DNA of 64,000 nt, taken from the NCBI RefSeq assembly GCF_040546595.1, contig NZ_JBEPOB010000001.1:4031001-4095000 (forward strand), read 5' to 3'. The translations under genes were made by a program, and so were the position numbers. The stretch comes from Bosea sp. OAE506 (GTDB lineage: Bacteria; Pseudomonadota; Alphaproteobacteria; Rhizobiales; Beijerinckiaceae). A model generated the notes under the pieces. It was not told the origin of the DNA. It searched no databases and was given only the letters and a program-made list of their open reading frames with translations. Position 1 is the first letter of the stretch. The number at the start of each line of letters is the position of its first letter. Positions 1-7,507 of this stretch are shown piece by piece.

Positions 1-840
1 CAGGTGCCGACGGAAGGCCTCGGCGCCGGCCTGCCAGCGGGTGTGCCGCTGCTGCTCGATCGCCGCAAGGGCGCCGCCCCCATCAGCTCCCTCAAGGATC
101 TGATCGACAAGCACCGCCAGGAACCGGCACGCCGCCTCGGCACGGCAAGCACCACGACGCTGCAGAGCTTCATCGACCTCGTCGATCGCCACAAGGATGA
201 CGGTTCGGTCGTCTTCGCCAAAACGGCATGGCCGGAGCCGGCGCTGACGGCGGTGATCGACTATCACGACCTCGACGGCACCCCGCGCTGGGGCAACCAC
301 CGCATTCGCTATGCCTTCCCGGTCACCGACGAATTCAAGGTCTGGATCGAGAAGAACGGCAAGGCGATGGAGCAGGCCGAGTTTGCCGCCTTCCTCGAGG
401 AGCATGCCGCCGAGCTTTCCGCACCGTTCGGCCCGGAGGTCACGGAATACGAGGCGCTCTTCAAGGAGAAGTTCGCCACGCCGAACGACCTGATCGCACT
501 TTCGCGCAGCCTCGAGGTCTTCGTCGGTGCGCGCGTCAAGCGGCAGGAGCGGCTCTCCTCCGGCGAGCGCACGGTCGAATTCGTCGAGGAGCACACCAAC
601 ACCAAGGGCGAGAAGGTCGAGATTCCCGGCCTCTTCATGGTGTCGGTGCCGGCCTTCGTCGATGGCGACGCGGTCCGCATCCCGGCCCGGCTGCGCTACC
701 GCATCCAGGGCGGCTCGATCATGTGGTTCTACCAGCTCTATCGCTGGCAGTTCTGGCTGCGCGACCAGGTCAAGAACGACCTCGACACGGTCAAGCAGAA
801 GACGGCGCTCCCGACCTTTGAAGGCTCCCCCGAGGCCTGA
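1..840 (+). CDS. DUF2303 (YfdQ-like) phage-associated protein, 5' end outside the window
   Basis: The frame is open from the first base, and the visible 278 residues begin at a point where family members already have some N-terminal sequence, so the true start is probably upstream. The protein is soluble, mixed alpha/beta, and contains the DUF2303-like stretch TTTLQSFIDLVDRHKDDGSV early and an aromatic-rich segment (SIMWFYQLYRWQFWLRDQV) near the C-terminus. DUF2303 proteins occur almost only in prophages and phage genomes; E. coli YfdQ lies in prophage CPS-53. No biochemical role is established. It is followed by a REP-like repeat and then the element's beta clamp gene. Confidence 0.8.
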   Translation, partial: QVPTEGLGAGLPAGVPLLLDRRKGAAPISSLKDLIDKHRQEPARRLGTASTTTLQSFIDLVDRHKDDGSVVFAKTAWPEPALTAVIDYHDLDGTPRWGNHRIRYAFPVTDEFKVWIEKNGKAMEQAEFAAFLEEHAAELSAPFGPEVTEYEALFKEKFATPNDLIALSRSLEVFVGARVKRQERLSSGERTVEFVEEHTNTKGEKVEIPGLFMVSVPAFVDGDAVRIPARLRYRIQGGSIMWFYQLYRWQFWLRDQVKNDLDTVKQKTALPTFEGSPEA

Positions 841-860
841 GACCCCCTCGGCTTCCGCGT

Positions 861-939
861 GATGCTCGGGCCTGCCCCGAGCATCTCGGAAACCAGCGAA
901 CCTCCCCAGAGATGCCCGGGTCAAGCCCGGGCATGACGG
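861..939. repeat. REP-like double palindrome (copy a, inside the element)
   Basis: Two adjacent perfect dyads: ATGCTCGGG/CCCGAGCAT at 862-884 with a 5-base loop, and ATGCCCGGG/CCCGGGCAT at 912-934 with a 5-base loop. The linker contains CTCGGAAACCAG, which also appears in the copy at 49352-49440. The copy fills the gap between the DUF2303 gene and dnaN, so it sits just past a stop codon like the chromosomal copies. Confidence 0.75.
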
Positions 940-960
940 GAACACCAGCGAGGCGCAGCC

Positions 961-2073
961 ATGAAACTCACCATCTCCCGCGACACGCTCGCCCCGGCCC
1001 TGGCCGCGCTCTCGCGCATCGTCGAGCGGCGGAACACGATTCCGATCCTCTCCAACATCCTGCTGGCCGCGAAGGGCGAGGTGCTGACGCTGCGCGCGAC
1101 CGATCTCGACATCGAGGCGCGCACCACCCTGCCCTGCACAGCCGAGATCGAGGGCGCGCTCACCCTGCCGGCCCAGACGCTGACCGACATCGTCGGCAAG
1201 CTGCCGGCCGGGGCCGACATCACGCTCGCCACCGAGGGCGAGAAGGTCATCCTCCGCAGCGGCCGCTCGCGCTTCCAGCTGCACAGCCTGCCGGAGAGCG
1301 ACTTTCCCGACATCACAGCCGGCGAATTCTCGCACCGTTTCGAGATGGCGGCCGCGACGCTCGCCGAGATGATCGCCAGCACGCAGTTCGCGATCTCGAC
1401 CGAGGAGACGCGCTACTATCTCAACGGCATCCACCTGCACACGACCGAGGCCGATGGCGCCCCGGTCCTGCGCGCGGTGGCGACAGACGGACACCGCCTC
1501 GCCCGGCTGCAGATGGCGGCGCCCGAGGGCGCGGCCGGCATGCCCGGCATCATCGTGCCCCGCAAGACGGTCGGCGAGCTCGCCCGCATGGCGAAGGACG
1601 CCAAGGGCGACCTCGCGGTCGAGATCTCCGCGACGAAGATCCGCATCACCGCGGGCGCCACCACCCTCACCTCGAAGCTGATCGACGGCACCTTCCCGGA
1701 TTATCAGCGCGTCATCCCGGCGGGGAACGACAAGCGCGCCACGGTGGAGGCGGAGGCCTTCCGCCAGGCGATCGACCGCGTCTCGACGATCTCGAGCGAG
1801 CGCGGCCGCGCCGTGAAGCTCAGCCTCTCCGATGCCGGCCTCACCCTCTCGGTGAGCAACCCCGACAGCGGCGCCGCGACCGAGGAACTCTCGCCCGACT
1901 ATGCCGGCCCGCCGGTCGAGATCGGCTTCAACAGCCGCTATCTGCTCGACGTTCTGACCGTGCTGGGCGGCGACACCGTCGCCATGAAACTCGCCGACGC
2001 CGGCTCGCCCGCCATCTTCGAAAGCCGCGACAACGCCCCCCTGCTGATCGTGCTGATGCCGATGCGAGTCTAG
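961..2073 (+). CDS. dnaN: DNA polymerase III beta sliding clamp, element-borne copy
   Basis: The 370-residue product has the length and features of a complete beta clamp: N-terminal MKLTISRDTLAPAL, the conserved VATDGHRLA segment in the middle domain, EFPDY-like GTFPDYQRVIP, and the clamp C-terminus LLIVLMPMRV, which forms part of the partner-binding pocket. Beta clamps are ring dimers with three similar domains per monomer and tether replicative polymerases to DNA. The gene lies between DUF2303 and Gp37/Gp68 within the integrated element rather than next to dnaA, so it is likely an accessory clamp used for the element's replication. Whether it can replace the host clamp is unknown. The start is ATG with no strong ribosome site visible. 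Confidence 0.92.
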   Translation: MKLTISRDTLAPALAALSRIVERRNTIPILSNILLAAKGEVLTLRATDLDIEARTTLPCTAEIEGALTLPAQTLTDIVGKLPAGADITLATEGEKVILRSGRSRFQLHSLPESDFPDITAGEFSHRFEMAAATLAEMIASTQFAISTEETRYYLNGIHLHTTEADGAPVLRAVATDGHRLARLQMAAPEGAAGMPGIIVPRKTVGELARMAKDAKGDLAVEISATKIRITAGATTLTSKLIDGTFPDYQRVIPAGNDKRATVEAEAFRQAIDRVSTISSERGRAVKLSLSDAGLTLSVSNPDSGAATEELSPDYAGPPVEIGFNSRYLLDVLTVLGGDTVAMKLADAGSPAIFESRDNAPLLIVLMPMRV

Positions 2074-2113
2074 CCCGCAATTCGCTGACGCTCATTGCGG
2101 GAAGGAGCCCGAC

Positions 2114-3265
2114 ATGGCCGAGACGACGAAAATCGAATGGACCGACGCCACGGTCAATTTCTGGTGGGGCTGCACGAAAGTCGGGCCCGGCTGCGATCAT
2201 TGTTACGCCGAGACATGGTCCGCCCGCTTCGGCGGCGAGCATTGGGGCCTCGGCGCCCCGCGTCGCAAGATCAAGGGCGCCGCCGCCATGCTCAACCGGC
2301 TCGACAATGACTATGCCGACTGGGCCGCCGATGCCGAATGTGCCAACGGCAACGCCAAGGCCTTCGGCCTACCCGATCCGCGCATCCCGCTGTCCCGCCG
2401 CGTCTTCATCCAGTCGATGTCGGACCTCTTCGATACCGAGGTGCCGCTCGAATGGTTCGCCGAGGCCTGGGCCAAGATCGTCCAGTGCAACCGGCTCGAC
2501 ATCCAGATCGTGACCAAGCGCATCAGCGTGGTCGAGAAGCGCCTGGCCGCGATCGGCGTCACGACCTGGCCGAAGCACGCCGGTCTGCTGGTCACCGTCT
2601 GCAACCAGGACGAGGCCGACCGCGACATCCCGCGCCTGCTCGCGCTGAAGGCGAAGCACGGGATCCCCTGGGTCGGCGTTTCCGCCGAGCCGCTGCTGGG
2701 GCCGATCGATTTTCGGTCTAATCTTGGCGGCACGCTATGGATGGGCGGCCAACGGGGCTGCGACGGCACCCATCGCCACGACGGGCGAGCCGGCGAAGTC
2801 ATTCACGGCATACTTCACGAGAGCGACCCGCGCCTCCCGCACCATCATCACGACGATCGATGCGCTGCAGGCCTCGACTGGATCATCGTCGGCGGTGAGA
2901 GCGGCCCGAACGCCCGGCCGATGCATCCGGACTGGGCCCGCGCGATCCGCGACCAATGCGCCGCCGCCGGAACGGCCTTCTTCTTCAAACAGTGGGGCAC
3001 CTGGGCGCCGCTGGTCGACCGCGAGCGCGACGACCCGGATTGGCGCAAAGACTACAGCTATCGTTTTGCCGACAACGACCAGACGCGCTGGCTCAACCTC
3101 GCCGGCGGCCGGGGGTTTCACGGCGAGCGCTTTCACGTCATGGGCCGAACCGGCAAGGCCAAGGCCAGCCGACTTCTGGACGGCGCGACGCATGACGGCT
3201 TCCCGTCATGCGCGGGCTTGTCCCGAGCCTCTACGCCTGCAGACGCGGAGGCGTCCCATGGCTGA
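2114..3265 (+). CDS. Phage Gp37/Gp68 family protein (DUF5131), radical-SAM-like Cys motif
   Basis: The 383-residue product opens with KIEWTDATVNFWWGCTKV and has three cysteines spaced C20-X6-C27-X2-C30, a pattern like an iron-sulfur/SAM-binding cluster. It also has the family segments VFIQSMSDLF, IVTKR and GLDWIIVGGESGPNARPM. Between residues about 210 and 250 is a Cys/His-rich insert (GCDGTHRHDG and HHHHDDRC) that could bind metal. The family is COG4422, common in phages and islands, and has no settled function. The last 20 or so residues (from about 363) are encoded by a REP-like sequence and look like an added tail. It overlaps the next start by 8 bases. Confidence 0.85.
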   Translation: MAETTKIEWTDATVNFWWGCTKVGPGCDHCYAETWSARFGGEHWGLGAPRRKIKGAAAMLNRLDNDYADWAADAECANGNAKAFGLPDPRIPLSRRVFIQSMSDLFDTEVPLEWFAEAWAKIVQCNRLDIQIVTKRISVVEKRLAAIGVTTWPKHAGLLVTVCNQDEADRDIPRLLALKAKHGIPWVGVSAEPLLGPIDFRSNLGGTLWMGGQRGCDGTHRHDGRAGEVIHGILHESDPRLPHHHHDDRCAAGLDWIIVGGESGPNARPMHPDWARAIRDQCAAAGTAFFFKQWGTWAPLVDRERDDPDWRKDYSYRFADNDQTRWLNLAGGRGFHGERFHVMGRTGKAKASRLLDGATHDGFPSCAGLSRASTPADAEASHG

Positions 3266-3491
3266 CCTCGCCACCCTTCGCCGCCGGCGGCGCGAGGCGG
3301 AGGCCGCCTTTCGCCTCGCCCAGGCCCAGCCCCAGTGGAAGCGCGGGCGCCATGCCGCGCAGCGGGCCTTCATCCGCGCGACCGCCGAGGTCATCCGCGC
3401 CGAGCGCAATCACCGCATCGCCGAGCCTCTCCTGCGCGCCCGCAAGCGCCCGGCCGAGACGACGGACCTGTTCAGCCAGATCGGAGCCTGA
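3258..3491 (+). CDS. Small basic helical protein of unknown function (77 aa)
   Basis: The ATG at 3258 lies inside the end of the Gp37/Gp68 gene (8-base overlap), which suggests coupled translation. The product begins MADLATLRRRRREAEAAF, is rich in Arg and Ala and is predicted to be almost all helix, ending TTDLFSQIGA. The frame is also open upstream, but the overlap start fits the tight packing of the element. I do not recognise a family. It may be a small DNA-binding or accessory protein of the element; this is a guess from its charge only. Confidence 0.6.
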   Translation: MADLATLRRRRREAEAAFRLAQAQPQWKRGRHAAQRAFIRATAEVIRAERNHRIAEPLLRARKRPAETTDLFSQIGA

Positions 3492-3494
3492 ACC

Positions 3495-3743
3495 ATGCCC
3501 CAGTCATGCGAAATCAGCTTCGTCACCTATCCCGACGGCAATGTCGACGAGGCCAGCATCACGGTCTGCGGCGAGGCTATCGCACGCCAGCGCTTCGTCA
3601 GCGCGTGGCTGCCGGATCGATTCTTCGGGCCGAGCTCTGAACTCGGGCTGAGCAGCCTCTGGAGAGGCGCGGCGGAGAAGGGCGCGCGGTCCTACACGAT
3701 CATCATCGGCACCAATGGCGAGCCGAAACTGAAGGAGCGCTAG
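3495..3743 (+). CDS. Hypothetical element protein (82 aa)
   Basis: It starts 3 bases after the preceding stop, with GGAG about 8 bases upstream of the ATG. The product begins MPQSCEISFVTYPDGNVDEA and ends YTIIIGTNGEPKLKER, with alternating hydrophobic residues suggesting a small beta-rich domain. There is no signal peptide or membrane segment. It lies directly before ssb and is probably co-transcribed. No family recognised. Confidence 0.6.
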   Translation: MPQSCEISFVTYPDGNVDEASITVCGEAIARQRFVSAWLPDRFFGPSSELGLSSLWRGAAEKGARSYTIIIGTNGEPKLKER

Positions 3744-3746
3744 ATC

Positions 3747-4235
3747 ATGGCCGGAAGCGTCAACAAGGTCATCCTGCTCGGCCATCTCGGCCGCGACCCC
3801 GAAATCCGCCGGCTCAGCAATGGCGAGCCGGTCGCCTCGCTGCGCCTCGCCACCTCCGAGACCTGGCGCGACAAGCAGTCGGGCGAGCGGAAGGAGCGCA
3901 CCGAGTGGCACAAGGTCGTCATCTTCAACGAGGGGCTGGCCAAGGTCGCCGAGAGCTACCTGAAGAAGGGCTCGAAGGTCTATCTCGAGGGCCAGCTGCA
4001 GACCCGCAAATGGACCGACCAGGCCGGCGTCGAGAAATACACCACCGAGGTCGTGTTGCAGCGTTTCCGCGGCGAGCTGACCCTGCTCGACAAGGCCGAG
4101 CGCGAGGCGCCGGACCCGGAGAGCTACGGCACGGTGCGCAACCGCGACAGCGGCGGCGACTATGGTGCGGCGCGTGACGGCGCCAGCCGCGCCCAGGCCG
4201 GCGGCGCCAGTCTCGACGATGACATCCCGTTCTAG
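3747..4235 (+). CDS. ssb: Single-stranded DNA-binding protein, element-borne copy
   Basis: The 162-residue product shows a full OB-fold start ([18 protein letters not shown]), the [11 protein letters not shown] and [11 protein letters not shown] segments of bacterial SSB, a low-complexity linker (about residues 115-155) and the acidic tip DDDIPF that recruits replication and repair partners. SSB tetramers protect single-stranded DNA. An AAGGAG site stands about 10 bases before the ATG. Together with the nearby beta clamp it suggests that the element brings part of its own replication machinery. At 162 residues it is a normal full-length SSB. Confidence 0.93.
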   Translation: MAGSVNKVILLGHLGRDPEIRRLSNGEPVASLRLATSETWRDKQSGERKERTEWHKVVIFNEGLAKVAESYLKKGSKVYLEGQLQTRKWTDQAGVEKYTTEVVLQRFRGELTLLDKAEREAPDPESYGTVRNRDSGGDYGAARDGASRAQAGGASLDDDIPF

Positions 4236-4245
4236 GAGGTGAGCC

Positions 4246-4752
4246 ATGGGCGACGTAATTGAGCACGACCCCGATGACCACAGCCGGGAATACATCCCGC
4301 TGCCGGGCGGCTGGGAGGTCCAGACAAAAGGCCGCGGCTCGTCCTATCGGCTTCTCGACAAGAAGACCGGCGAGCGGCACGCAATCATCTCTGGCGCGGA
4401 CTGGCGCGGTGTGCAGGATTTCTTCACACGGTTCGCCCGCGAAGTCTTCAACGCATCACGCGCCGAGGAGAAGCAAGACGACGCCGCCGTCACCGCTGAA
4501 TCCACGCCCCTCGCACAAGATGAGAGGATCGGAGAGATCAGCGAGGCGCTGGCCCGTGCGCAGGCGTGGCACGAGAGCGAGGATAAGGCGCTATCGAAAT
4601 CGGGCCGTAACGACGCCGACTATCACTGGCGCCGCCTCCAGCACCGTGAGCAGCTCGCCGCGATAAGGGCCGCGTTGCCCGCGGCGGAGTATGACGCCGC
4701 ATGGGATCGCATCAACGCGCGTATCCCTGACGCCGACGACGACCCCTCATGA
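4246..4752 (+). CDS. Hypothetical element protein (168 aa)
   Basis: A strong GGAGG lies 6 bases before the ATG. The product is acidic and soluble. Its first half (to about residue 70) looks like a compact beta-containing domain (IPLPGGWEVQTKGRGSSYRL), and the second half is helical and Ala-rich (RIGEISEALARAQAWHES). The stop overlaps the next ATG as ATGA, so it is translationally coupled to the excisionase-like gene. I do not recognise a family. Confidence 0.6.
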   Translation: MGDVIEHDPDDHSREYIPLPGGWEVQTKGRGSSYRLLDKKTGERHAIISGADWRGVQDFFTRFAREVFNASRAEEKQDDAAVTAESTPLAQDERIGEISEALARAQAWHESEDKALSKSGRNDADYHWRRLQHREQLAAIRAALPAAEYDAAWDRINARIPDADDDPS

Positions 4753-5138
4753 CCCGCGACGATCTCCTCACCCCGGCCATGGCGATGGCGGCGCTTCACT
4801 GCACCGCCAAGACGCTGCGCGCCTATGTCCAAGCCGGGGAGCTGACCTACATCCTCAAAGGCGCGGGCTTGAAGAGGCCCCGGCGCCTGTTCCATCCTGA
4901 CGACCTCGCCGCCTTCATCGCGCGCCGGAGGAGGACCGAATGTCCGTCTACAAGCCGAAAGGCCGCGAGCAATACGTCGTCGACTTCCAATGTGGTGGCC
5001 GTCGATTTTGCATCAGCACGACCGCCACGACCAAGCGCGCCGCCGAGCAGATCCAGGTTGCCGAGCGCGAACGGGCAAAGCGCGAGATCGCGGCCGAGCG
5101 CGCCGCAGCAGCAGCCTTCCGGGGCGAAGCGCCCCTGA
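4749..5138 (+). CDS. Excisionase-like helix-turn-helix protein
   Basis: Residues about 5-62 (LLTPAMAMAALHCTAKTL, then RRLFHPDDLAAFIARRRR) match the winged HTH layout of MerR/Xis-type small DNA-binding proteins: a helix pair, a wing, then a basic tail. Such proteins bend attachment-site DNA and bias the recombinase towards excision. It starts inside the previous stop (ATGA). The frame runs 199 bases into the integrase gene, and residues beyond about 64 are Ser/Pro/Arg-rich and look like a read-through of integrase DNA, not a domain. Functional assignment rests on size, fold pattern and position. Confidence 0.65.
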   Translation: MTRDDLLTPAMAMAALHCTAKTLRAYVQAGELTYILKGAGLKRPRRLFHPDDLAAFIARRRRTECPSTSRKAASNTSSTSNVVAVDFASARPPRPSAPPSRSRLPSANGQSARSRPSAPQQQPSGAKRP

Positions 5139-6085
5139 CGCTGCAGGCCGCCTTCGAGCGCTACTGGAACGAGGCCGGCCAGCACCACGCCAACAGCGCC
5201 ACCACCTTCACCGATATCGGCCGGCTCGTCGGCTATTTCGGCGGCGCCCGGCGGCTCGACACGATCACAGATCCCGACCTCACGACGCTCGTCGCCTGGC
5301 GCCGCGGCCAGACCGTCAAGGGCCGCATCAAATTGAAGGACGGCAGCCCCGCGCCGCTGGTGGCGCCGGCCACCGTCAACCGCTCGACCGTCGATCTCCT
5401 GCGCAAGCTCTTCACCCATGCCCGGCGCAAATGGAAGCTCAGCCTGCCGGACCAGCCGGACTGGCCGGCGCACCGCCTCGAGGAGCGCGGCGAGCTGGTC
5501 CGCGAGATCAAGGCGGGCGCGCAGGAATCCGCGATCGGCGAGCGCCTGCGCGAAGGCTATCGGGATCTCTGGCGCTTCGCCCTGGCGAGCGGCCTGCGGC
5601 TCGCCGAATGCTTCCTGCGCTGGGACCAGATCGACTGGGAGGCCGGCACCATCACGGTGGTGCAGAAGGGCAGCCGCGATCACACCATCCCGCTCACCCG
5701 CGAGATGAAGGCCATCCTCGCCGGCTGCCGCGGGCACCACCCCGATCACGTCTTCTGTTATGTCGCCAGACGCACCCGCGACGGGCGCGACCGCGGCAAG
5801 CGCTACCCCGTCACCTATGAGGACATGAAGAGCCAGTGGCGCCGGCACGTCAAAGGCAAGCTCTCGCTCGATCTGCGCTTCCACGACACCCGCCACACCA
5901 GGGCGACGCGCCTCCTGCGCCAGACCGGGAACCTGAAGGCGGTGCAGCGCCTGCTCGGCCATGCCGACATCGACACCACCGCCCGCTTCTATGCCCATGT
6001 CACGCTCGACGACGTGCGCGAGGCCCTTGACCGCGACACGAACCCCCGACAAAAGTCCCGACGCAAGACAGGGGGCGCCTCCTAA
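4940..6085 (+). CDS. int: Tyrosine-type site-specific recombinase (integrase)
   Basis: The 381-residue product has an N-terminal arm-binding-like part, a core-binding SAM-like helical domain (about residues 65-170) and a catalytic domain. Catalytic residues are visible: R220 (SGLRLAE), K243, H315-x-x-R318 (FHDTRH), H341 (LLGHADI) and the nucleophile Y351 (TARFYAHV). The start is supported by GGAGGA about 8 bases upstream. It would catalyse integration and excision at the tRNA-Pro target whose 3' fragment begins 41 bases after the stop. Confidence 0.95.
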   Translation: MSVYKPKGREQYVVDFQCGGRRFCISTTATTKRAAEQIQVAERERAKREIAAERAAAAAFRGEAPLTLQAAFERYWNEAGQHHANSATTFTDIGRLVGYFGGARRLDTITDPDLTTLVAWRRGQTVKGRIKLKDGSPAPLVAPATVNRSTVDLLRKLFTHARRKWKLSLPDQPDWPAHRLEERGELVREIKAGAQESAIGERLREGYRDLWRFALASGLRLAECFLRWDQIDWEAGTITVVQKGSRDHTIPLTREMKAILAGCRGHHPDHVFCYVARRTRDGRDRGKRYPVTYEDMKSQWRRHVKGKLSLDLRFHDTRHTRATRLLRQTGNLKAVQRLLGHADIDTTARFYAHVTLDDVREALDRDTNPRQKSRRKTGGAS

Positions 6086-6126
6086 CCGCAGCGCCCATCA
6101 TCGAAATCGGCCCTTGGCCCATCGCT

Positions 6127-6171
6127 CTGGGGGACAAGGGGTCGGAGGTTCGAATCCTCTCGCTCCGACCA
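6127..6171 (+). other. Attachment site: 3' fragment of tRNA-Pro(GGG)
   Basis: The sequence fits tRNA positions 32-76: T33 then GGG anticodon at 6129-6131, a good T-arm at 6144-6160 (stem, TTCGAAT loop, stem), acceptor 3' strand CGCTCCG, discriminator A and encoded CCA at 6169-6171. Sequence to the left does not form the anticodon stem, D-arm or 5' acceptor strand, so this is not a full tRNA. It is the duplicated 3' end expected at the far side of an element that integrated into a tRNA gene. A CGGAGCG 5' acceptor, typical of tRNA-Pro, is predicted for the intact copy outside the window. Confidence 0.85.
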
Positions 6172-6316
6172 TTTCACCGAAGGCCGATCCGCAGCCCCCC
6201 TCGTCGCGGTCGGCACCACCTTCCCGGGTTCTCCACAGGCTGGCGGCCGCCCCGCCCTTGCAACCTTCTCGCGATGACGAAACGTTAGGACTCCGCCGTC
6301 GCCGGAGCCTGTCGCC

Positions 6317-6433
6317 ATGCCTGCGTCCCCGCGTTCCGCTTCGTTTCGGGTCTCCGGCCAGAAGGCCGTGCTGCTGCGGATGGTGATGGTTTTGACCATC
6401 GCCATGGCGATCGCCCTGCCGCTGCTGGCCTGA
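6317..6433 (+). CDS. Possible 38-residue single-span membrane peptide
   Basis: An ATG at 6317 with GGAG about 10 bases upstream opens a short frame. The product has a basic N-terminus (MPASPRSASFRVSGQK) and one hydrophobic segment (VMVLTIAMAIALPLLA). It is the only candidate gene in the 370 bp between the attachment site and the next gene; otherwise that stretch shows nothing I recognise. Short length makes chance occurrence possible. Confidence 0.35.
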   Translation: MPASPRSASFRVSGQKAVLLRMVMVLTIAMAIALPLLA

Positions 6434-6541
6434 CCGGGTGCGCCTCTGCGCCTGTCCCGTCAAAACCCTGCGACGCGGCTCGTATCCCGACGCAATCGCA
6501 GGTAAGCTCTGGCATCAGCGTGCGAGAGAAGGATGAAAACG

Positions 6542-6772
6542 ATGGCAGGGGACAACCGGGGACCGCGCGCCTGGCACGATGTGAACAGCGTGCAGGAAGC
6601 ACCGCGCGAGAAGCAGAAGTCGAGCGGGCGCATCGCCGCCGAGGAGGCTGCCGCCCGCAAGAAGATCGAGGCGCTGCGCGCCCAGCGGCTGGCCAAGCAG
6701 GCGGCCGAGCCGCCGCCGGAACCGGCCGCGCCGAAGACGCCCCGTCGCAAGGCCGCAGCGCCTTCGGCCTGA
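6542..6772 (+). CDS. Small Ala/Lys-rich hypothetical protein (76 aa)
   Basis: The ATG at 6542 is preferred over the one at 6533 because AGAAGGA is about 8 bases before it. The product is a charged helix (SGRIAAEEAAARKKIEALRA) followed by a Pro/Lys/Ala tail like a histone-like C-terminus. It is followed at once by a strong terminator, which supports a real transcript. No family is recognised; a nucleic-acid-binding role is conceivable from composition only. Confidence 0.6.
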   Translation: MAGDNRGPRAWHDVNSVQEAPREKQKSSGRIAAEEAAARKKIEALRAQRLAKQAAEPPPEPAAPKTPRRKAAAPSA

Positions 6773-6780
6773 GCGAGGGA

Positions 6781-6808
6781 GGGCGGCGCCCGGCGCCGCC
6801 CTTTTTTG
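6781..6808 (+). terminator. Rho-independent terminator
   Basis: GGGCGGCGC at 6781-6789 pairs perfectly with GCGCCGCCC at 6793-6801 across a CCG loop, followed by six T. It ends the transcript of the small gene at 6542. Confidence 0.9.
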
Positions 6809-6821
6809 TTGCGCTCGCGGC

Positions 6822-7442
6822 TCAGGCCACAGCGAGCCAGCCGCCGAGCAGGTTGATGTCGGCCTGGGACAGGCCGTGGCCGGCGGCCAGCGTGCGGTGG
6901 TCGACCGTCGCGCCGTTGGTCGACAGCGTCCGCGCCAGGCGCCCGACATCAGCCGCCGGGACGATCGGATCCATCGCCCCCGACAGGATCAGCACCCGCT
7001 TGCCGGTGAGGTCCGCCTGCGGCGGCTGCGCAAAGGGCGACATCGCCCGCAGCAGAGCCGCCCCGGCGAGCACCTTCGGCCGCAGCAGCAGAAGACTGGC
7101 TGCGATGTTGGCGCCGTTCGAGAAGCCGAGCGCGACGGGCTGGGCGAGGCCATAGCGCTCGCGCGCCGTCTCGACGAAATCCGCGAGCTCGTGGGTGCGC
7201 CGGCGCAGGTCGTCCTCGTCGAAGACGCCTTCTGAGAGGCGCTTGAAGAAGCGCGGCATGGCGCCTTCGAGCACCTGGCCGCGCGGCGACAGCAGGGTCG
7301 CGCCGGGCGCCACCGCCCGGCCGAGACCGAGCAGGTCACGCTCGTCGCCGCCGGTGCCGTGCAGCAGCAGCAGGGGCGCCCGCGCGGCGTCAGCGCCGCG
7401 TTCATGGATATGGATGAAGTCGGTGGTCGTGGCGGTGTCCAT
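6822..7442 (-). CDS. Alpha/beta hydrolase, carboxylesterase type (MhqD-like)
   Basis: The start at 7442 is chosen because AAAGGAGGA lies 6 bases upstream; the longer frame to 7484 lacks this. The 206-residue product has the oxyanion segment LLLLHGTGGDE, the nucleophile elbow GFSNGAN (Ser), an Asp in SGAMDPIVP and His in LAAGHGLS, the full hydrolase triad. Proteins of this type are commonly paired with VOC ring-cleaving dioxygenases, as in the Bacillus mhqO-mhqD quinone-response genes, and here the dioxygenase lies just upstream in the same direction. The substrate is unknown. Confidence 0.85.
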   Translation of the reverse strand: MDTATTTDFIHIHERGADAARAPLLLLHGTGGDERDLLGLGRAVAPGATLLSPRGQVLEGAMPRFFKRLSEGVFDEDDLRRRTHELADFVETARERYGLAQPVALGFSNGANIAASLLLLRPKVLAGAALLRAMSPFAQPPQADLTGKRVLILSGAMDPIVPAADVGRLARTLSTNGATVDHRTLAAGHGLSQADINLLGGWLAVA

Positions 7443-7507
7443 CGGACATCCTCCTTTCGGAACGGGAGCATGACCCCGCCCCACCGGGCGGCGGGGCGGG
7501 ATTTCGA

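Larger units (their letters stand above)
1..6171 (+). mobile_element. Right end of an integrative element inserted at tRNA-Pro(GGG)
   Basis: The segment runs from the left edge of the window to a tRNA 3' fragment at 6127-6171. All recognised genes point right and are typical of phage or island DNA: DUF2303, a beta clamp, Gp37/Gp68, SSB, an excisionase-like HTH protein and a tyrosine recombinase whose gene ends 41 bp before the tRNA fragment. Integrase next to a tRNA 3' end is the standard layout for tRNA-targeting elements. No capsid, tail or conjugation genes are visible, so prophage and integrative island cannot be told apart. The left end lies outside the window. Confidence 0.85.

Noticed and set aside
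912..2513. A 533-residue frame overlapping dnaN in another phase
   Set aside because: Low-complexity Arg/His/Pro text across dnaN and the Gp37/Gp68 gene; shadow.
6090..6171. A complete tRNA gene at the element end
   Set aside because: Only positions 32-76 fit; no matching 5' acceptor strand, D-arm or anticodon stem lies to the left.
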